From Acidimicrobiia bacterium (GTDB taxonomy: Bacteria > Actinomycetota > Acidimicrobiia > Acidimicrobiales > CAIXPF01): 52,722 nucleotides of DNA. Location: contig CANJRG010000023.1 in NCBI GenBank assembly GCA_947476745.1, positions 1 to 52,722 of the forward strand, read 5' to 3'. Within the stretch, counting starts at the first letter, position 1. Each line of letters starts with the position of its first letter. Positions 1 through 8,039 of this stretch are shown in pieces. A model generated the notes under the pieces. The model saw only the letters and a program-made list of their open reading frames with translations. It was not told where the DNA came from and searched no databases. A program made the translations under genes and the position numbers.

Positions 1-68
1 CAGGGGCGACGCTGATCTTCGGCCACGACCCCGACCAGTGGCCCACGCTGGGCACCGAACTGCACTGA
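1..68 (+). CDS. C-terminal end of a probable metallo-beta-lactamase-fold (AHL lactonase-like) hydrolase, partial
   Basis: Only the last 21 or so codons are present, ending at TGA 66-68. The tail reads GATLIFGHDPDQWPTLG followed by four residues. The segment IFGHDPDQW resembles the conserved C-terminal FGHDPEQW-type motif of AttM/AiiA-like N-acyl homoserine lactonases of the metallo-beta-lactamase fold, where the His is a zinc ligand. The rest of the gene lies to the left of the window, so the assignment rests on this short motif alone. It converges with the CoA transferase ending at 222, across a gap filled with tandem repeats. Confidence 0.45.
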   Translation, partial: GATLIFGHDPDQWPTLGTELH

Positions 69-93
69 CCGACCCCGACCCGGCCGGACCACA

Positions 94-201
94 CCCGGAG
101 ACCGTACCGAACGGTCCGTGCCCGGAGACCATACCGAACGGTCCGTGCCCGGAGACCATACCGAACGGTCCGTGCCCGGAGACCATACCGAACGGTCCGC
201 A
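94..201. repeat. Four tandem copies of a 27-bp repeat carrying an ACCGAACGGT near-palindrome
   Basis: Copies start at 94, 121, 148 and 175; the last diverges in its final two bases. Copies 2-4 contain GACCATACCGAACGGT and copy 1 has GACCGTACCGAACGGT. ACCG-AA-CGGT is an inverted repeat. The array fills the gap between two convergent genes, so it is more likely a terminator or REP-like element than a promoter operator. There are no spacers, so it is not a CRISPR array. Confidence 0.9.
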
Positions 202-221
202 TCCGACCGGGGCGGCCCCGG

Positions 222-1433
222 TCAGCGGATGGCGCCCTGGTCGCGCAGGGTGCCCAGCATCGAGGCGTCGTAGCCGAGCACCTCGGCCAGCACCTCGTCG
301 GTGTGCTCACCGAAACGCGGCGCATGCCGGTGCAGGCCCGTCGGCGTGCGTGAGAACCGCACCGGCGGGCGCACCTGACGGATGCGGCCGGCGGAGGGGT
401 GCACCGTCTCCACCACCAGCTCACGGTGCTGCACCTGCGGGTCCGCCATCATCGCCTCCCGATCGTTCACCGGAGCCACCGGCACACCGGCGGTGGCCAG
501 CAGTTCGACCAGTTGCGCCGTGGTGCGGGTCATGGTCTCCGCCTCGATCACGTCGTTGGTGGCGTCGCCGTTGCGGACCCGAGCGCCCACGCTGTCGAAG
601 CGGGTATCGGTCAGCAGGTCGGGCCGTCCGAAGGCGTCGCACATGGCCTTCCAGTGCGCGTCGTTGGCCAGGGAGTACACGATGATCCAGCCGTCGCTGG
701 TGCGCTGCAGCTTGTAGATCGAGGCGAGGTCGGGCACGTCGCTGTCGTGGTCGAGGTAGGTGTTGTTCCACATGGCGTCGGGCCACAGGAAGTGGACCGA
801 AACGTCGAGCATCGCCACCTCGATCTGCTGGCCGCCGGCGCCGTTGGCCCGAGCCACCAAGGCCGCGCAGATCGACTGGGCGACGTTCAGCGAGGTCACC
901 TTGTCGCACACGATGGTGCGCATCATGGTCGGGCCCTCCGGCGTGGCCTGCACCGAGGCGTACCCGGTGACCGCCTGCAGGATCGGGTCGTACGCCGGGC
1001 GTTGGGCGTAGGGACCGTCAGGCCCGTAAGCGCTGATCGAGCACAGGATGAGCTGCGGGTTGATCGCCGAGAGCACGTCCCAGCCGAGCTCGAGTCGCTC
1101 GAGGGCGCCGGGCCGGAAGTTCTGCACCACCACATCGGCGGTGGCCACCAACTCGCGCAGGACCCGCTTGCCCTCGGGGTGCTTGAGGTCCAGGGCGATG
1201 GCCCGCTTGTTGCGGTTGAGGGTGGCGTAGTAGGCGCTGACACCTTCGGCAGAGGCCGCGACGGGACCCGACTGGCGGATGAGGTCCGGTGTACGTGCCT
1301 GCTCGATGGTGATCACGTCGGCGCCCTGGTCGGCCAGGATCGTCGTCCCGAACGGTCCCGACACCACCGCCGACAGGTCGATGACCCGGATGCCGCTCAA
1401 CGGCCCTTGCGACTGCCCCGCCGTGTCCACCAT
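222..1433 (-). CDS. CaiB/BaiF family CoA transferase (family III)
   Basis: About 403 residues, the usual length of family III CoA transferases, which move CoA between acyl-CoA donors and carboxylic acids through an enzyme-bound anhydride on an aspartate. The N-terminus shows LSGIRVIDLSAVVSGPFG and GADVITIEQ, then the NRNKRAIALDLKHPEGK segment and NFRPGALERLGL-like text typical of the family. The probable catalytic Asp is in TIVCDKVTSLN. The frame extends to 1499, but the ATG at 1433 is chosen because a GGGGGAC purine-rich box precedes it and the family alignment starts just after it. The substrate cannot be read from the sequence. It stands divergent from the VOC gene at 1640. Confidence 0.9.
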   Translation of the reverse strand: MVDTAGQSQGPLSGIRVIDLSAVVSGPFGTTILADQGADVITIEQARTPDLIRQSGPVAASAEGVSAYYATLNRNKRAIALDLKHPEGKRVLRELVATADVVVQNFRPGALERLELGWDVLSAINPQLILCSISAYGPDGPYAQRPAYDPILQAVTGYASVQATPEGPTMMRTIVCDKVTSLNVAQSICAALVARANGAGGQQIEVAMLDVSVHFLWPDAMWNNTYLDHDSDVPDLASIYKLQRTSDGWIIVYSLANDAHWKAMCDAFGRPDLLTDTRFDSVGARVRNGDATNDVIEAETMTRTTAQLVELLATAGVPVAPVNDREAMMADPQVQHRELVVETVHPSAGRIRQVRPPVRFSRTPTGLHRHAPRFGEHTDEVLAEVLGYDASMLGTLRDQGAIR

Positions 1434-1639
1434 GGCCTGTCCCCCGATCCCTGTCCGGCCGCCCGGTTCGATGCGGCCGCCGGGCATGTTGGTCTGCACC
1501 GGGGTCCGCCACCAAGCCCGCGCCGGATCCGGCCGCCCGCCGGCGGGCGTGTCCTGCCGGACGGGGACGGCGACGGACCGTGCTACGTTCGGCCGGTCCC
1601 GGACCGCCGGCCAGGACCGACGCCCCTGAGGTCGCCCCG

Positions 1640-2347
1640 ATGGATCTGGCCAAGCCCCACCTCGACGTCGGGTTCATGGCGAAGGACTGGGACGCGGCGC
1701 GGCGTTTCTGGGCCGAAACGGTGGGCGTGGCCTACGAACACTTCGAGAAGCTCGGCGGCGGCATGCGCCAACACCGCTTCGGCGCCAACGGCAGCGTGAT
1801 CAAGGTGAACCACGCTCGCAACCCACTGCCGCACGACGGAACCGTGCACCGCCGCCTGCGCCTGGCGAGTGCGGCCTGCTCCACCCCGCTGCTGGTGCGA
1901 GATCCCGAAGGCGTGGAGGTCGAGCTGGTTCCACCCGGCCATGACGGCGTGGTGGGCATCGAGGTGCTCAACGCCACAGCAGCGCCGACGGAAGCCGAGC
2001 GATTCTGGGTCGACGGGCTCGGCGCTGCCGTGGTCGAACCGGGCCGCTACCGCATCGGCGACTCCCTGGTTCGCGTCGTGCACGAGCCGGACCTCGTTGC
2101 TCCCACCACCAGGACCGCCGCCGGGTTCCGCTATCTCACGGTGCAGGTCTTCGATGTCGATGCCGAGTACGAGCGGCTGATGGCCATGGGCTTCCGCAGC
2201 GACGTGGCGCCGGTCAGCCTGGGCACCACGGCCCGCATCTGCATGGTGCGCGACCCTGACGGCGGATACGTCGAGGTCTCCCAACGAGCCGAGGTCACCG
2301 GTCGGCCCATACCTGCCGGTACTCCCGGCACCGCAGTACCGCTCTGA
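1640..2347 (+). CDS. VOC/glyoxalase-fold protein with two VOC modules
   Basis: About 235 residues from the ATG at 1640; the frame is open from 1580. Two consecutive VOC-like modules are visible: the first begins PHLDVGFMAKDWDAARRFW and ends in a DPEGVEVELV strand, and the second begins GIEVLNATAAPTEAERFW and ends in DPDGGYVEVSQ. The (D)P(D/E)G-x-x-V-E ending is the characteristic last strand of VOC domains and supplies a metal-ligand Glu in many dioxygenases and glyoxalases. Arrangement in pairs recalls extradiol dioxygenases or glyoxalase-like resistance proteins, but the ligand set is incomplete by eye, so the activity stays open. It lies between two CoA transferase genes. Confidence 0.75.
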   Translation: MDLAKPHLDVGFMAKDWDAARRFWAETVGVAYEHFEKLGGGMRQHRFGANGSVIKVNHARNPLPHDGTVHRRLRLASAACSTPLLVRDPEGVEVELVPPGHDGVVGIEVLNATAAPTEAERFWVDGLGAAVVEPGRYRIGDSLVRVVHEPDLVAPTTRTAAGFRYLTVQVFDVDAEYERLMAMGFRSDVAPVSLGTTARICMVRDPDGGYVEVSQRAEVTGRPIPAGTPGTAVPL

Positions 2348-2501
2348 GCCGACCCGGGCGGACCGGGCGGCCGGATCGACGGCGACGGCGGCGGCGACAC
2401 CGGCCCGGCAGGGGGCGACACCGGCAAGGCGGAGGACTGCGCCTGGACGGGGCGACGGCGAGGACCCAGGGCAGCGAGGTGCGACCCGCAAGAATGGCGG
2501 C

Positions 2502-3692
2502 ATGGCAGCCCACCTCCCGCCGCTCGACGGCATCCGTGTCCTCGACTTCTCCCGCATCATCGCCGGGCCGTTGTGCACCCAGCACCTCGCCGACCTCGGG
2601 GCGGAAGTCATCAAGGTCGAACAGCCGGGCAACGGCGACGACATGCGGACCCGTTCCCCCAAGGGCGATCGACGGGGCGCCTCGTTCCTGGCGTTCAACC
2701 GCTCCAAACGCAGCGTCTGTATCGATCTGGCCACGGCCGACGGCCAGGATCTCGCCCGACGGTTGGCGGCCCGCAGCGATGTGGTGATCGAGAACTTCCG
2801 GCCCGGCGTGATGGACCGCCTCGGCCTCGGGACCGAACGGCTGCGGGCCGCCGACCCGGCCCTGATCTACGTGTCGATCTCGGCGTACGGGGCGGACGGT
2901 CCGTGGGCGGATCGGCCCGGGCTCGACCCGGTGCTGCAGGCGGAATCGGGGATGATGTCGCTCACCGGTCCGGTCGACGGTGGCCCGACCCGCCATCCGC
3001 TGTCCCTCATCGACACGTTGACGGCGGCCCATGCGACCTCGGCGATCTGCGCCGCGCTGTACGGACGGCAGCGCCACGGGGGCGGCGACCGCATCGACCT
3101 TTGCCTGCTCGACACGGCGATCGGCGCACTCGGCAACGCCGGGCTCGAGTACCTCAGCACCGGGCGGGTACCGCAACGATCAGGCAACCGCCACCTGGTG
3201 GCCGCCCCGATCGACCTGTTCGCCACCGCCACCCAGCCGATCTACCTGGCCATGGCCACCGACCGGCTCTTCGCCGACCTGTGCAACGTGCTCGGCCGGC
3301 CGCAGCTGGCCCGGGACGAACGGTTCGCCACCCCCGCGGCCCGCTCACGCAACCGCGACGAACTCAAGGAGGAACTCGAGACAAAGCTGCGCACCCGCCC
3401 CGCCGAGGCGTGGCTGGCCGACATGGCGCATCTCCCGGCCGGGGGCGTGCGCACGATCGACCAAGCCCTACAGGCGCCGGAGGTACTGCACCGCGACATG
3501 GTGCAGCACATCGTCGAAGGCGACCACACCATCGCCGTTCTCGGCACCCCGTTCAAGTTCGGCGATCATGCCTTGGCGACGTTCCGGCCGCCCCCGCTGC
3601 TCGGCCAGCACACCGACGAGGTACTCGCCAGTACCCTCGGCCTCGACCCCGTCACCATCGCCGCCCTCCGGGCAGCCGCCACGGTGGCCTGA
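2502..3692 (+). CDS. CaiB/BaiF family CoA transferase
   Basis: 396 residues. Family marks: LDGIRVLDFSRIIAGPLC, LADLGAEVIKVEQPGNGDD, NRSKRSVCIDL, VVIENFRPGVMDRLGLG and SISAYGADGPWADRPG-type text. The probable catalytic Asp is in LSLIDTLTAAHATSA. The C-terminus carries the usual LLGQHTDEVL segment. The ATG follows an AAGAAT box by six bases, a spacing seen at many leaderless starts in this window. It converges with the IPNS-like oxygenase ending at 3811. It is the second CoA transferase within 2.3 kb, with a VOC protein between them; the acyl substrate is unknown. Confidence 0.92.
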   Translation: MAAHLPPLDGIRVLDFSRIIAGPLCTQHLADLGAEVIKVEQPGNGDDMRTRSPKGDRRGASFLAFNRSKRSVCIDLATADGQDLARRLAARSDVVIENFRPGVMDRLGLGTERLRAADPALIYVSISAYGADGPWADRPGLDPVLQAESGMMSLTGPVDGGPTRHPLSLIDTLTAAHATSAICAALYGRQRHGGGDRIDLCLLDTAIGALGNAGLEYLSTGRVPQRSGNRHLVAAPIDLFATATQPIYLAMATDRLFADLCNVLGRPQLARDERFATPAARSRNRDELKEELETKLRTRPAEAWLADMAHLPAGGVRTIDQALQAPEVLHRDMVQHIVEGDHTIAVLGTPFKFGDHALATFRPPPLLGQHTDEVLASTLGLDPVTIAALRAAATVA

Positions 3693-3763
3693 ACCGGATG
3701 AAGCCCCGCCCTGTCGCACCGAATCGCCCTCGATTCGCCACGCCCGGGGTGTCCGGCGTCAAA

Positions 3764-3813
3764 ACCGATCGGTATGGTCTGGCGTACGAACCGGGCGGTA
3801 TGCGATGTGGTCA
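3764..3813. repeat. Intergenic palindromic motif copy (ACCGATCGGT with flanking ATGGTC)
   Basis: Between convergent genes. ACCGATCGGT at 3764-3773 is a perfect 10-bp palindrome and continues into ATGGTC, so the complementary strand reads GACCATACCGATCGGT, matching the motif in the 94-201 array except for the two central bases. Further CGTACG and GGTATGCG elements follow up to about 3808. Confidence 0.6.
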
Positions 3814-4752
3814 GGCCTCGCCGCGGACCGGAGCGTAGTTGCGGCGCATGAACGTGCGCAGGTAGTCGCCGTAGCGCACCGACTCGTAGCGCGGCAGATC
3901 CCCGGTGTCGGTGCAGGTGGGCAGGCACTCGACGATGGTGTCGACCCGGGGGTCGAAGAAGAACGGGATGGCGTACCGATCCACCGTCGAGACGTTGAGG
4001 GCCCGGTGCAACGTCGACAGGAACCGGTCGTTGGTCCATCGGCGCAGCATGTCGCCGGCGTTGACCACGAACGACTGGGGCTCCTGACGGACCTCGAACC
4101 AGCCCGGACCATCCGGTACGTCCGGCTTGATCCACAGCCCGTCGACCGGGTTGGACGGCAACAGCGTCATGAACCCGGCATCGGTATGCGGGTCGATCCC
4201 CCACTGGCCCTCGGCGGCGGGCAACGGCGGGTAGTGCGACAGCCGCAGGGTGGCCAGCGACGGGTCGAACCGTTCCTGGAAGTACGTCGCCGGCATACCG
4301 AACGCCACGGCATACAGCGGAAGCAGCCAGGTATGGCAGAAGCGGTCCATCGTGTCGTAGTAACGCTCGCAGGCCTCCCGGAAGCCCGGCAGCACCTCGT
4401 GGCGCGGCCACAGGTTGCGGCTCGATCCGGGCCGAGCCATGAAGAACGCCGAGTTCAGCGACGTCGGCCGGCCGTCGGCGTGGCTCTCGCCGCCCATCGG
4501 GTTGTAGCCCATGGTGGTACCGCTGAGGAGGTGATCGGCCTTGGCCTCCGCCGGCAGGGAGTGATAGCGGGCCGCCCAGTCGTAGACCTCCTCGATGAGG
4601 GTCCAGTCGACGCCGTGCTCGACGAAGGACACGAAGCCGACCCGACGCAGGGCGTCGGCCAGTGCCTCTGCGGCGGTGTCGAGCGACCCGGGCGCGCCCG
4701 ACAGGTACGCCGCCAGGTCGATGACCGGCACCTCGGCAGTGATCGTGCTCAT
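3811..4752 (-). CDS. Isopenicillin-N-synthase-like Fe(II)/2-oxoglutarate-type oxygenase
   Basis: 313 residues with both family halves: an N-terminal DIOX_N-like part (VPVIDLAAYLSG, RRVGFVSFVEHGVD) and a C-terminal jelly-roll. The iron triad is readable as His189 and Asp191 in IDPHTDAGFM and His249 in STLHRALN. The co-substrate motif that is normally R-x-S in a RYSIPFF context is here Arg259-Tyr-Ala261 (DRYAIPFFFDP), so the Ser is replaced by Ala. The ATG has a GGGGGAG ribosome site. The gene lies 46 bp downstream of the esterase gene on the same strand, with a TAGTGT -10 candidate in between. The substrate is not predictable; plant and fungal relatives act on many small molecules. Confidence 0.85.
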   Translation of the reverse strand: MSTITAEVPVIDLAAYLSGAPGSLDTAAEALADALRRVGFVSFVEHGVDWTLIEEVYDWAARYHSLPAEAKADHLLSGTTMGYNPMGGESHADGRPTSLNSAFFMARPGSSRNLWPRHEVLPGFREACERYYDTMDRFCHTWLLPLYAVAFGMPATYFQERFDPSLATLRLSHYPPLPAAEGQWGIDPHTDAGFMTLLPSNPVDGLWIKPDVPDGPGWFEVRQEPQSFVVNAGDMLRRWTNDRFLSTLHRALNVSTVDRYAIPFFFDPRVDTIVECLPTCTDTGDLPRYESVRYGDYLRTFMRRNYAPVRGEA

Positions 4753-4782
4753 CGCTCCCCCGTCACGTCGGTCCGATCGCGG

Positions 4783-4788
4783 ACACTA
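4783..4788 (-). promoter_or_regulatory. Candidate -10 box (TAGTGT) for the IPNS-like oxygenase
   Basis: Read on the minus strand, TAGTGT lies about 30 nt before the ATG at 4752, leaving room for a short leader with the GGGGGAG ribosome site. The same TAGTGT hexamer precedes the LLM gene starting at 20201. No clear -35 was identified. Confidence 0.4.
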
Positions 4789-4798
4789 GCCGCCCGGC

Positions 4799-5836
4799 TC
4801 AACGGGTGATGCCCTTGCAGAACGCGGCGATGCTGCTCGCCGTCTCGCGGCTGACGTCGGGGCAGGCCATGGGGAAGATCTCGGTGCCATGGATGGTGCC
4901 CATCACCTCGCGGCAACCCGCCCCGACCCCCGCCCGCAGCAGCAGCCGGTAGAAGTTGATGCCCTCGTCGCGCAGCGGGTCGCACTCGTTGACGCTGATG
5001 AAGGTGGGCGGAAGCCCGGCCACGTCGGCCTCGGTGGCGAACCCGGGCCAGGCCAGCGGGTCGCCGGCCTCGAAGGCTTCGATGCCGTAGCCCATGGCGC
5101 CGGTGTTGTCGTGCAGGTCCAACAGGATGCCGTTGTTGGATTCCGAGGACGGGCACTCGGGTTGCGGCCAGCTGCCGGCGATATAGGGGCACAGGGCGTA
5201 CAAGCCGGCGATCAGACCGACCCGCCCCTCGCGCAGAAGCCGCATCCCGGTGGCCAGCGTCAGGTTGCCGCCGCCACTCTCACCGGCGACGACGATGCGG
5301 CCGGGGTCGATACCCAATCGGTCGGCGTTGTCGACCAGCCAGCCCACGCCGGACACGCAGTCGTTCAACCCGGCCGGGTACGGGGCGATCTCCGGGGCGG
5401 ACGACGCCGCCACTGCGTTGCGGAAGTCGACCATCGCCACCGCCACGCCCTGCGCGGCGATCATGCGGGCCCACGCCCGATAGTTGCCGTCGAACGCCGA
5501 CATGGTGGCCATGCCGCCACCGTGGATGTAATACACACAGCCCACGCGTTCGGTTCCCTCGGGCCGCACGAAGCGCACCTTGATGGTGTTGCCGTCCGGC
5601 TCGGAAACGAACTCCTCGACGGTGACCGACAGGCCGGTCGACGGGGCGATCTCCTCGGTGTCGGCCTGTTCCACGAAGGCGGCGAGGGCGGCCCGGCCGG
5701 CGACGGCACGCTCCGAGTGGGCCTTCTGCAGCAGTTCCTCGCGGCTGGCCACGTCGCGCCCGCCGAGGGTCGGCATCTTCCCGAAGACAGCCTTGAGGCG
5801 CGGGTCGATACGGGGATCTTCGGAGAGCTTCGACAT
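4799..5836 (-). CDS. HSL-family alpha/beta hydrolase (esterase/lipase)
   Basis: 345 residues from the ATG at 5836. It has the hormone-sensitive-lipase family oxyanion motif HGGG (105-108, in YYIHGGGMA), the nucleophile elbow GESGGG with Ser187, a probable acid Asp286 in NECDPLRDEG and the base His316 in GTIHGTEIF, so the triad is complete. A long N-terminal cap region (about 100 residues) precedes the core. No signal peptide, so it is likely a cytosolic carboxylesterase. The frame stays open far upstream of 5836, but that part is antisense to the divergent LLM gene. TATGAT six bases before the ATG points to a leaderless mRNA. Confidence 0.9.
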   Translation of the reverse strand: MSKLSEDPRIDPRLKAVFGKMPTLGGRDVASREELLQKAHSERAVAGRAALAAFVEQADTEEIAPSTGLSVTVEEFVSEPDGNTIKVRFVRPEGTERVGCVYYIHGGGMATMSAFDGNYRAWARMIAAQGVAVAMVDFRNAVAASSAPEIAPYPAGLNDCVSGVGWLVDNADRLGIDPGRIVVAGESGGGNLTLATGMRLLREGRVGLIAGLYALCPYIAGSWPQPECPSSESNNGILLDLHDNTGAMGYGIEAFEAGDPLAWPGFATEADVAGLPPTFISVNECDPLRDEGINFYRLLLRAGVGAGCREVMGTIHGTEIFPMACPDVSRETASSIAAFCKGITR

Positions 5837-5842
5837 GGCCGG

Positions 5843-5848
5843 ATCATA
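5843..5848 (-). promoter_or_regulatory. Leaderless -10 box (TATGAT) of the HSL esterase
   Basis: Near-consensus TATGAT on the minus strand, followed by CCGGCC and then the ATG at 5836. This is the spacing expected if transcription starts at the start codon. It overlaps the same 42-bp divergent gap as the + strand box at 5866. Confidence 0.6.
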
Positions 5849-5865
5849 ACGGCGACGCGGCGCGG

Positions 5866-5871
5866 TAGCGT
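5866..5871 (+). promoter_or_regulatory. Leaderless -10 box (TAGCGT) of the LLM oxidoreductase
   Basis: TAGCGT is followed by seven bases and the ATG at 5879. No ribosome binding site fits in the remaining space. The two start codons of this divergent pair are only 42 bp apart, so the two promoters must overlap and could compete. Confidence 0.5.
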
Positions 5872-5878
5872 CCGGGTC

Positions 5879-6799
5879 ATGCGGATCACCATCAACGGCA
5901 CCTCGATCATCGGCCCGGCCGACCTCGGGGCGCTGATCGACCATGCCCGTACGGCGGCGGCGGACGGGTTCGATACCTGGTGGCTGGCCCAGACCGGCCT
6001 GGTCGAGACCCTCGCCCTGTTCACGGTGATCGGCCGCGAGGTACCCGGCATCACGCTGGGCACCGCGGTGGTGCCCACCTTCACCCGTCACCCGACGACG
6101 CTGGCCGGCCAGGCGCTCACCACCGCCGCCCTCATCGGTGACCCGTCCCGGCTGGTGCTGGGCATCGGCCTGTCCCACAAGCCGGCGGTGGAGGACCGCT
6201 ACGGCCTGGTGTTCGAGCGGCCGGTCCGTCACCTCGCCGACTACCTCGACATCCTGCAGCCGATGCTCGAGACCGGCCGGGTCGACCACCACGGTGAGGT
6301 CTGGAGCACGACGATGGAGGCCAACCGGCCCGCCGCGGTCGCCCCGTCGGTCATGGTCGCCGCACTCGGGCCGCAACTGCTGCGCATGGCGGGCCGGCGC
6401 ACCGACGGCACCCTGCTGTGGATGGTCGGCGAACGCACCATCGCCGAGCACATCGCACCGGTCATCAATGACGCCGCCGCCGCGGCCGGCCGGCCCGCAC
6501 CCCGGGTGGTGTGCAGCCTGCCGGTCTGTGTCACCGACGACGCCGCGGCGGTGCGCCAGGCGGCCTCGGCGGCCTTCGCCAGCTACGGGCAATTGCCCTC
6601 CTACCGGGCGATGCTCGACCGGGAGGGCGTGGCCGGCCCGGCCGAGGTCGCAGTGATCGGGTCCGCCGCCGAGGTGGAGGATCGCCTCGGCGCCATCGCC
6701 GCCGCCGGAGCGACCGAGTTCTCCGCCGTCGAGTTCACCCGCAACCCCGACGAGGCGACCGCCACCCGGACGCTGCTCGCCCGCCTCAACGAGGCCTGA
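5879..6799 (+). CDS. LLM class (luciferase-like) flavin/F420-dependent oxidoreductase
   Basis: 306 residues. A TIM-barrel luciferase-like monooxygenase fold is indicated by the N-terminal GADGFDTWWLAQ-like segment (here AADGFDTWWLAQTG), the strand GITLGTAVVPTFTRHP with the family Arg-His-Pro, and RLVLGIGLSHK before the long insertion. The C-terminal part GSAAEVEDRLGAIAAAGATEF matches the usual last barrel turn. Such actinobacterial enzymes use F420 or FMN for hydride transfer; cofactor and substrate cannot be fixed from sequence. It is divergent from the esterase gene and converges with the acyl-CoA dehydrogenase across a hairpin. Confidence 0.85.
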   Translation: MRITINGTSIIGPADLGALIDHARTAAADGFDTWWLAQTGLVETLALFTVIGREVPGITLGTAVVPTFTRHPTTLAGQALTTAALIGDPSRLVLGIGLSHKPAVEDRYGLVFERPVRHLADYLDILQPMLETGRVDHHGEVWSTTMEANRPAAVAPSVMVAALGPQLLRMAGRRTDGTLLWMVGERTIAEHIAPVINDAAAAAGRPAPRVVCSLPVCVTDDAAAVRQAASAAFASYGQLPSYRAMLDREGVAGPAEVAVIGSAAEVEDRLGAIAAAGATEFSAVEFTRNPDEATATRTLLARLNEA

Positions 6800-6809
6800 G
6801 CGTCCGCCG

Positions 6810-6831
6810 CCGGTCGGTCCGGCCCGACCGG
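6810..6831. terminator. GC-rich hairpin between convergent genes
   Basis: CCGGTCGG (6810-6817) pairs perfectly with CCGACCGG (6824-6831) around a six-base loop. It lies in the 46-bp gap between the LLM gene and the acyl-CoA dehydrogenase gene. There is no U-tract, as is common in high-GC actinobacteria. Confidence 0.45.
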
Positions 6832-6845
6832 TACGCACCGGACCG

Positions 6846-8039
6846 TCAGGCGCGCCGGGCGTAGTCGGTGAGCGATCGCCGGGCGATCACCATGCGGTGC
6901 GTCTCGGTCGGCCCCTCGTACACCCGCGACATCCGCAGGCGCGCCGCCATGGCCCCGAAGGGCATCTCGCGGGTCATGCCGAGCGCCCCGAAGGACTGCA
7001 TGGCATGGTCGACGACCGCAGAGGCCATCTCGGTGGAGAACACCTTCACCATCGAGGCCTCGGTACGGATGTCCTCGCCGCGGTCGGCCTTCCGGGCCGC
7101 GTCCTGCACCAGCAGGCGGGTCAGGTGGATGTTGGTGGCGGCATCGGCGATCCACCACTGGATCGACTGACGGTCGGCCAGCTTCTGGCCGAACACCTCG
7201 CGCTGTTGCACGTGGGCGCTCATCATGGCCAGGGCCCGGGTGGCCATGCCCACGCTGCGGGCCCCGATCTCGAGACGGCGAACGGTCAGCCGCTTCTGCA
7301 TCGGCGCGAACCCCTGGCCGACCTCGCCAAGCACCTGGCTGTCCGCCAGCCGCAGGTCGTCGATCCGTAGCTCGTAAGTGGTCAACCCCCCGAGCATGGG
7401 GATCGGCCGTTCGATCTCGAAGCCGGGGGTGTCACGGTCGACGATGAACGCCGTCATCCCGCCGCGGGCCCCCAGCGCCGGGTCGGTGACCGCCATCAGG
7501 ATCGTGAAGTCCGACGACGGCACCCGCGACACCCAGATCTTGCGGCCGTTGACGACCCAGTGGTCGCCGTCGCGCACCGCCCGGGTCCGCATGGCGGAGG
7601 GGTCGCTGCCGGCATCGGGCTCGCTGATGGCCATGGCCGACTTGGCCAGGCCCTTGGCATAGGGCTCGAGGTACTTCACCCGCTGCTCGGGACTGGCCAC
7701 CGCGTCGAGCATGTGCAGATTCGGCGAATCGGGCGGGAACTGGAACGGCGCGACCGTGCGGGCCAGCCGCTCGTGGATGGCCAGCATCACCCGGGCCGGC
7801 AGCGCCGCACCGCCCATCTCCTCGGGCGCGTCGAGCGCCCACAGGCCGAGCTCCTTGCAGAGGTCCAGCAGAGGCCCTTCCTCCTCGGCGGTCAGCTCGA
7901 GGGGGCCGCCGGCCGCCTCGCGGGCCAGCACGTTGCGTTCGAGGGGCATCAGCCGCTCGTCGACGAAGCGTTCGACGAGGTCGAGCAGCATCTGCTCCTC
8001 GTCGGAGAACTCTCCCGGTCCGCTGTCCACGGCGCTCAT
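6846..8039 (-). CDS. Acyl-CoA dehydrogenase family protein
   Basis: 397 residues, normal for the family. The alpha-helical N-terminal domain is followed by the FAD-contacting stretch MAISEPDAGSDPSAM, the beta domain with VNGRKIWVS, and the C-terminal helical domain with RREVFGQKL-like text (QQREVFGQKLADRQ). The catalytic base Glu is in SRVYEGPTETHRMVIAR, matching the YEGxTE motif. It oxidises an acyl-CoA to the enoyl-CoA and passes electrons to ETF. Its ATG overlaps the TGA of the crotonase gene by four bases, so the two are translationally coupled and probably act in one acyl-CoA degradation route. Confidence 0.93.
   Translation of the reverse strand: MSAVDSGPGEFSDEEQMLLDLVERFVDERLMPLERNVLAREAAGGPLELTAEEEGPLLDLCKELGLWALDAPEEMGGAALPARVMLAIHERLARTVAPFQFPPDSPNLHMLDAVASPEQRVKYLEPYAKGLAKSAMAISEPDAGSDPSAMRTRAVRDGDHWVVNGRKIWVSRVPSSDFTILMAVTDPALGARGGMTAFIVDRDTPGFEIERPIPMLGGLTTYELRIDDLRLADSQVLGEVGQGFAPMQKRLTVRRLEIGARSVGMATRALAMMSAHVQQREVFGQKLADRQSIQWWIADAATNIHLTRLLVQDAARKADRGEDIRTEASMVKVFSTEMASAVVDHAMQSFGALGMTREMPFGAMAARLRMSRVYEGPTETHRMVIARRSLTDYARRA

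Noticed and set aside
94-201. Possible CRISPR array
   Set aside because: Units are contiguous with no spacers and only four copies; there are no cas genes.
5837-6838. N-terminal extension of the HSL esterase frame to 6838
   Set aside because: The extension is antisense to the LLM gene and low in family resemblance; the esterase starts at 5836 with its own promoter box.
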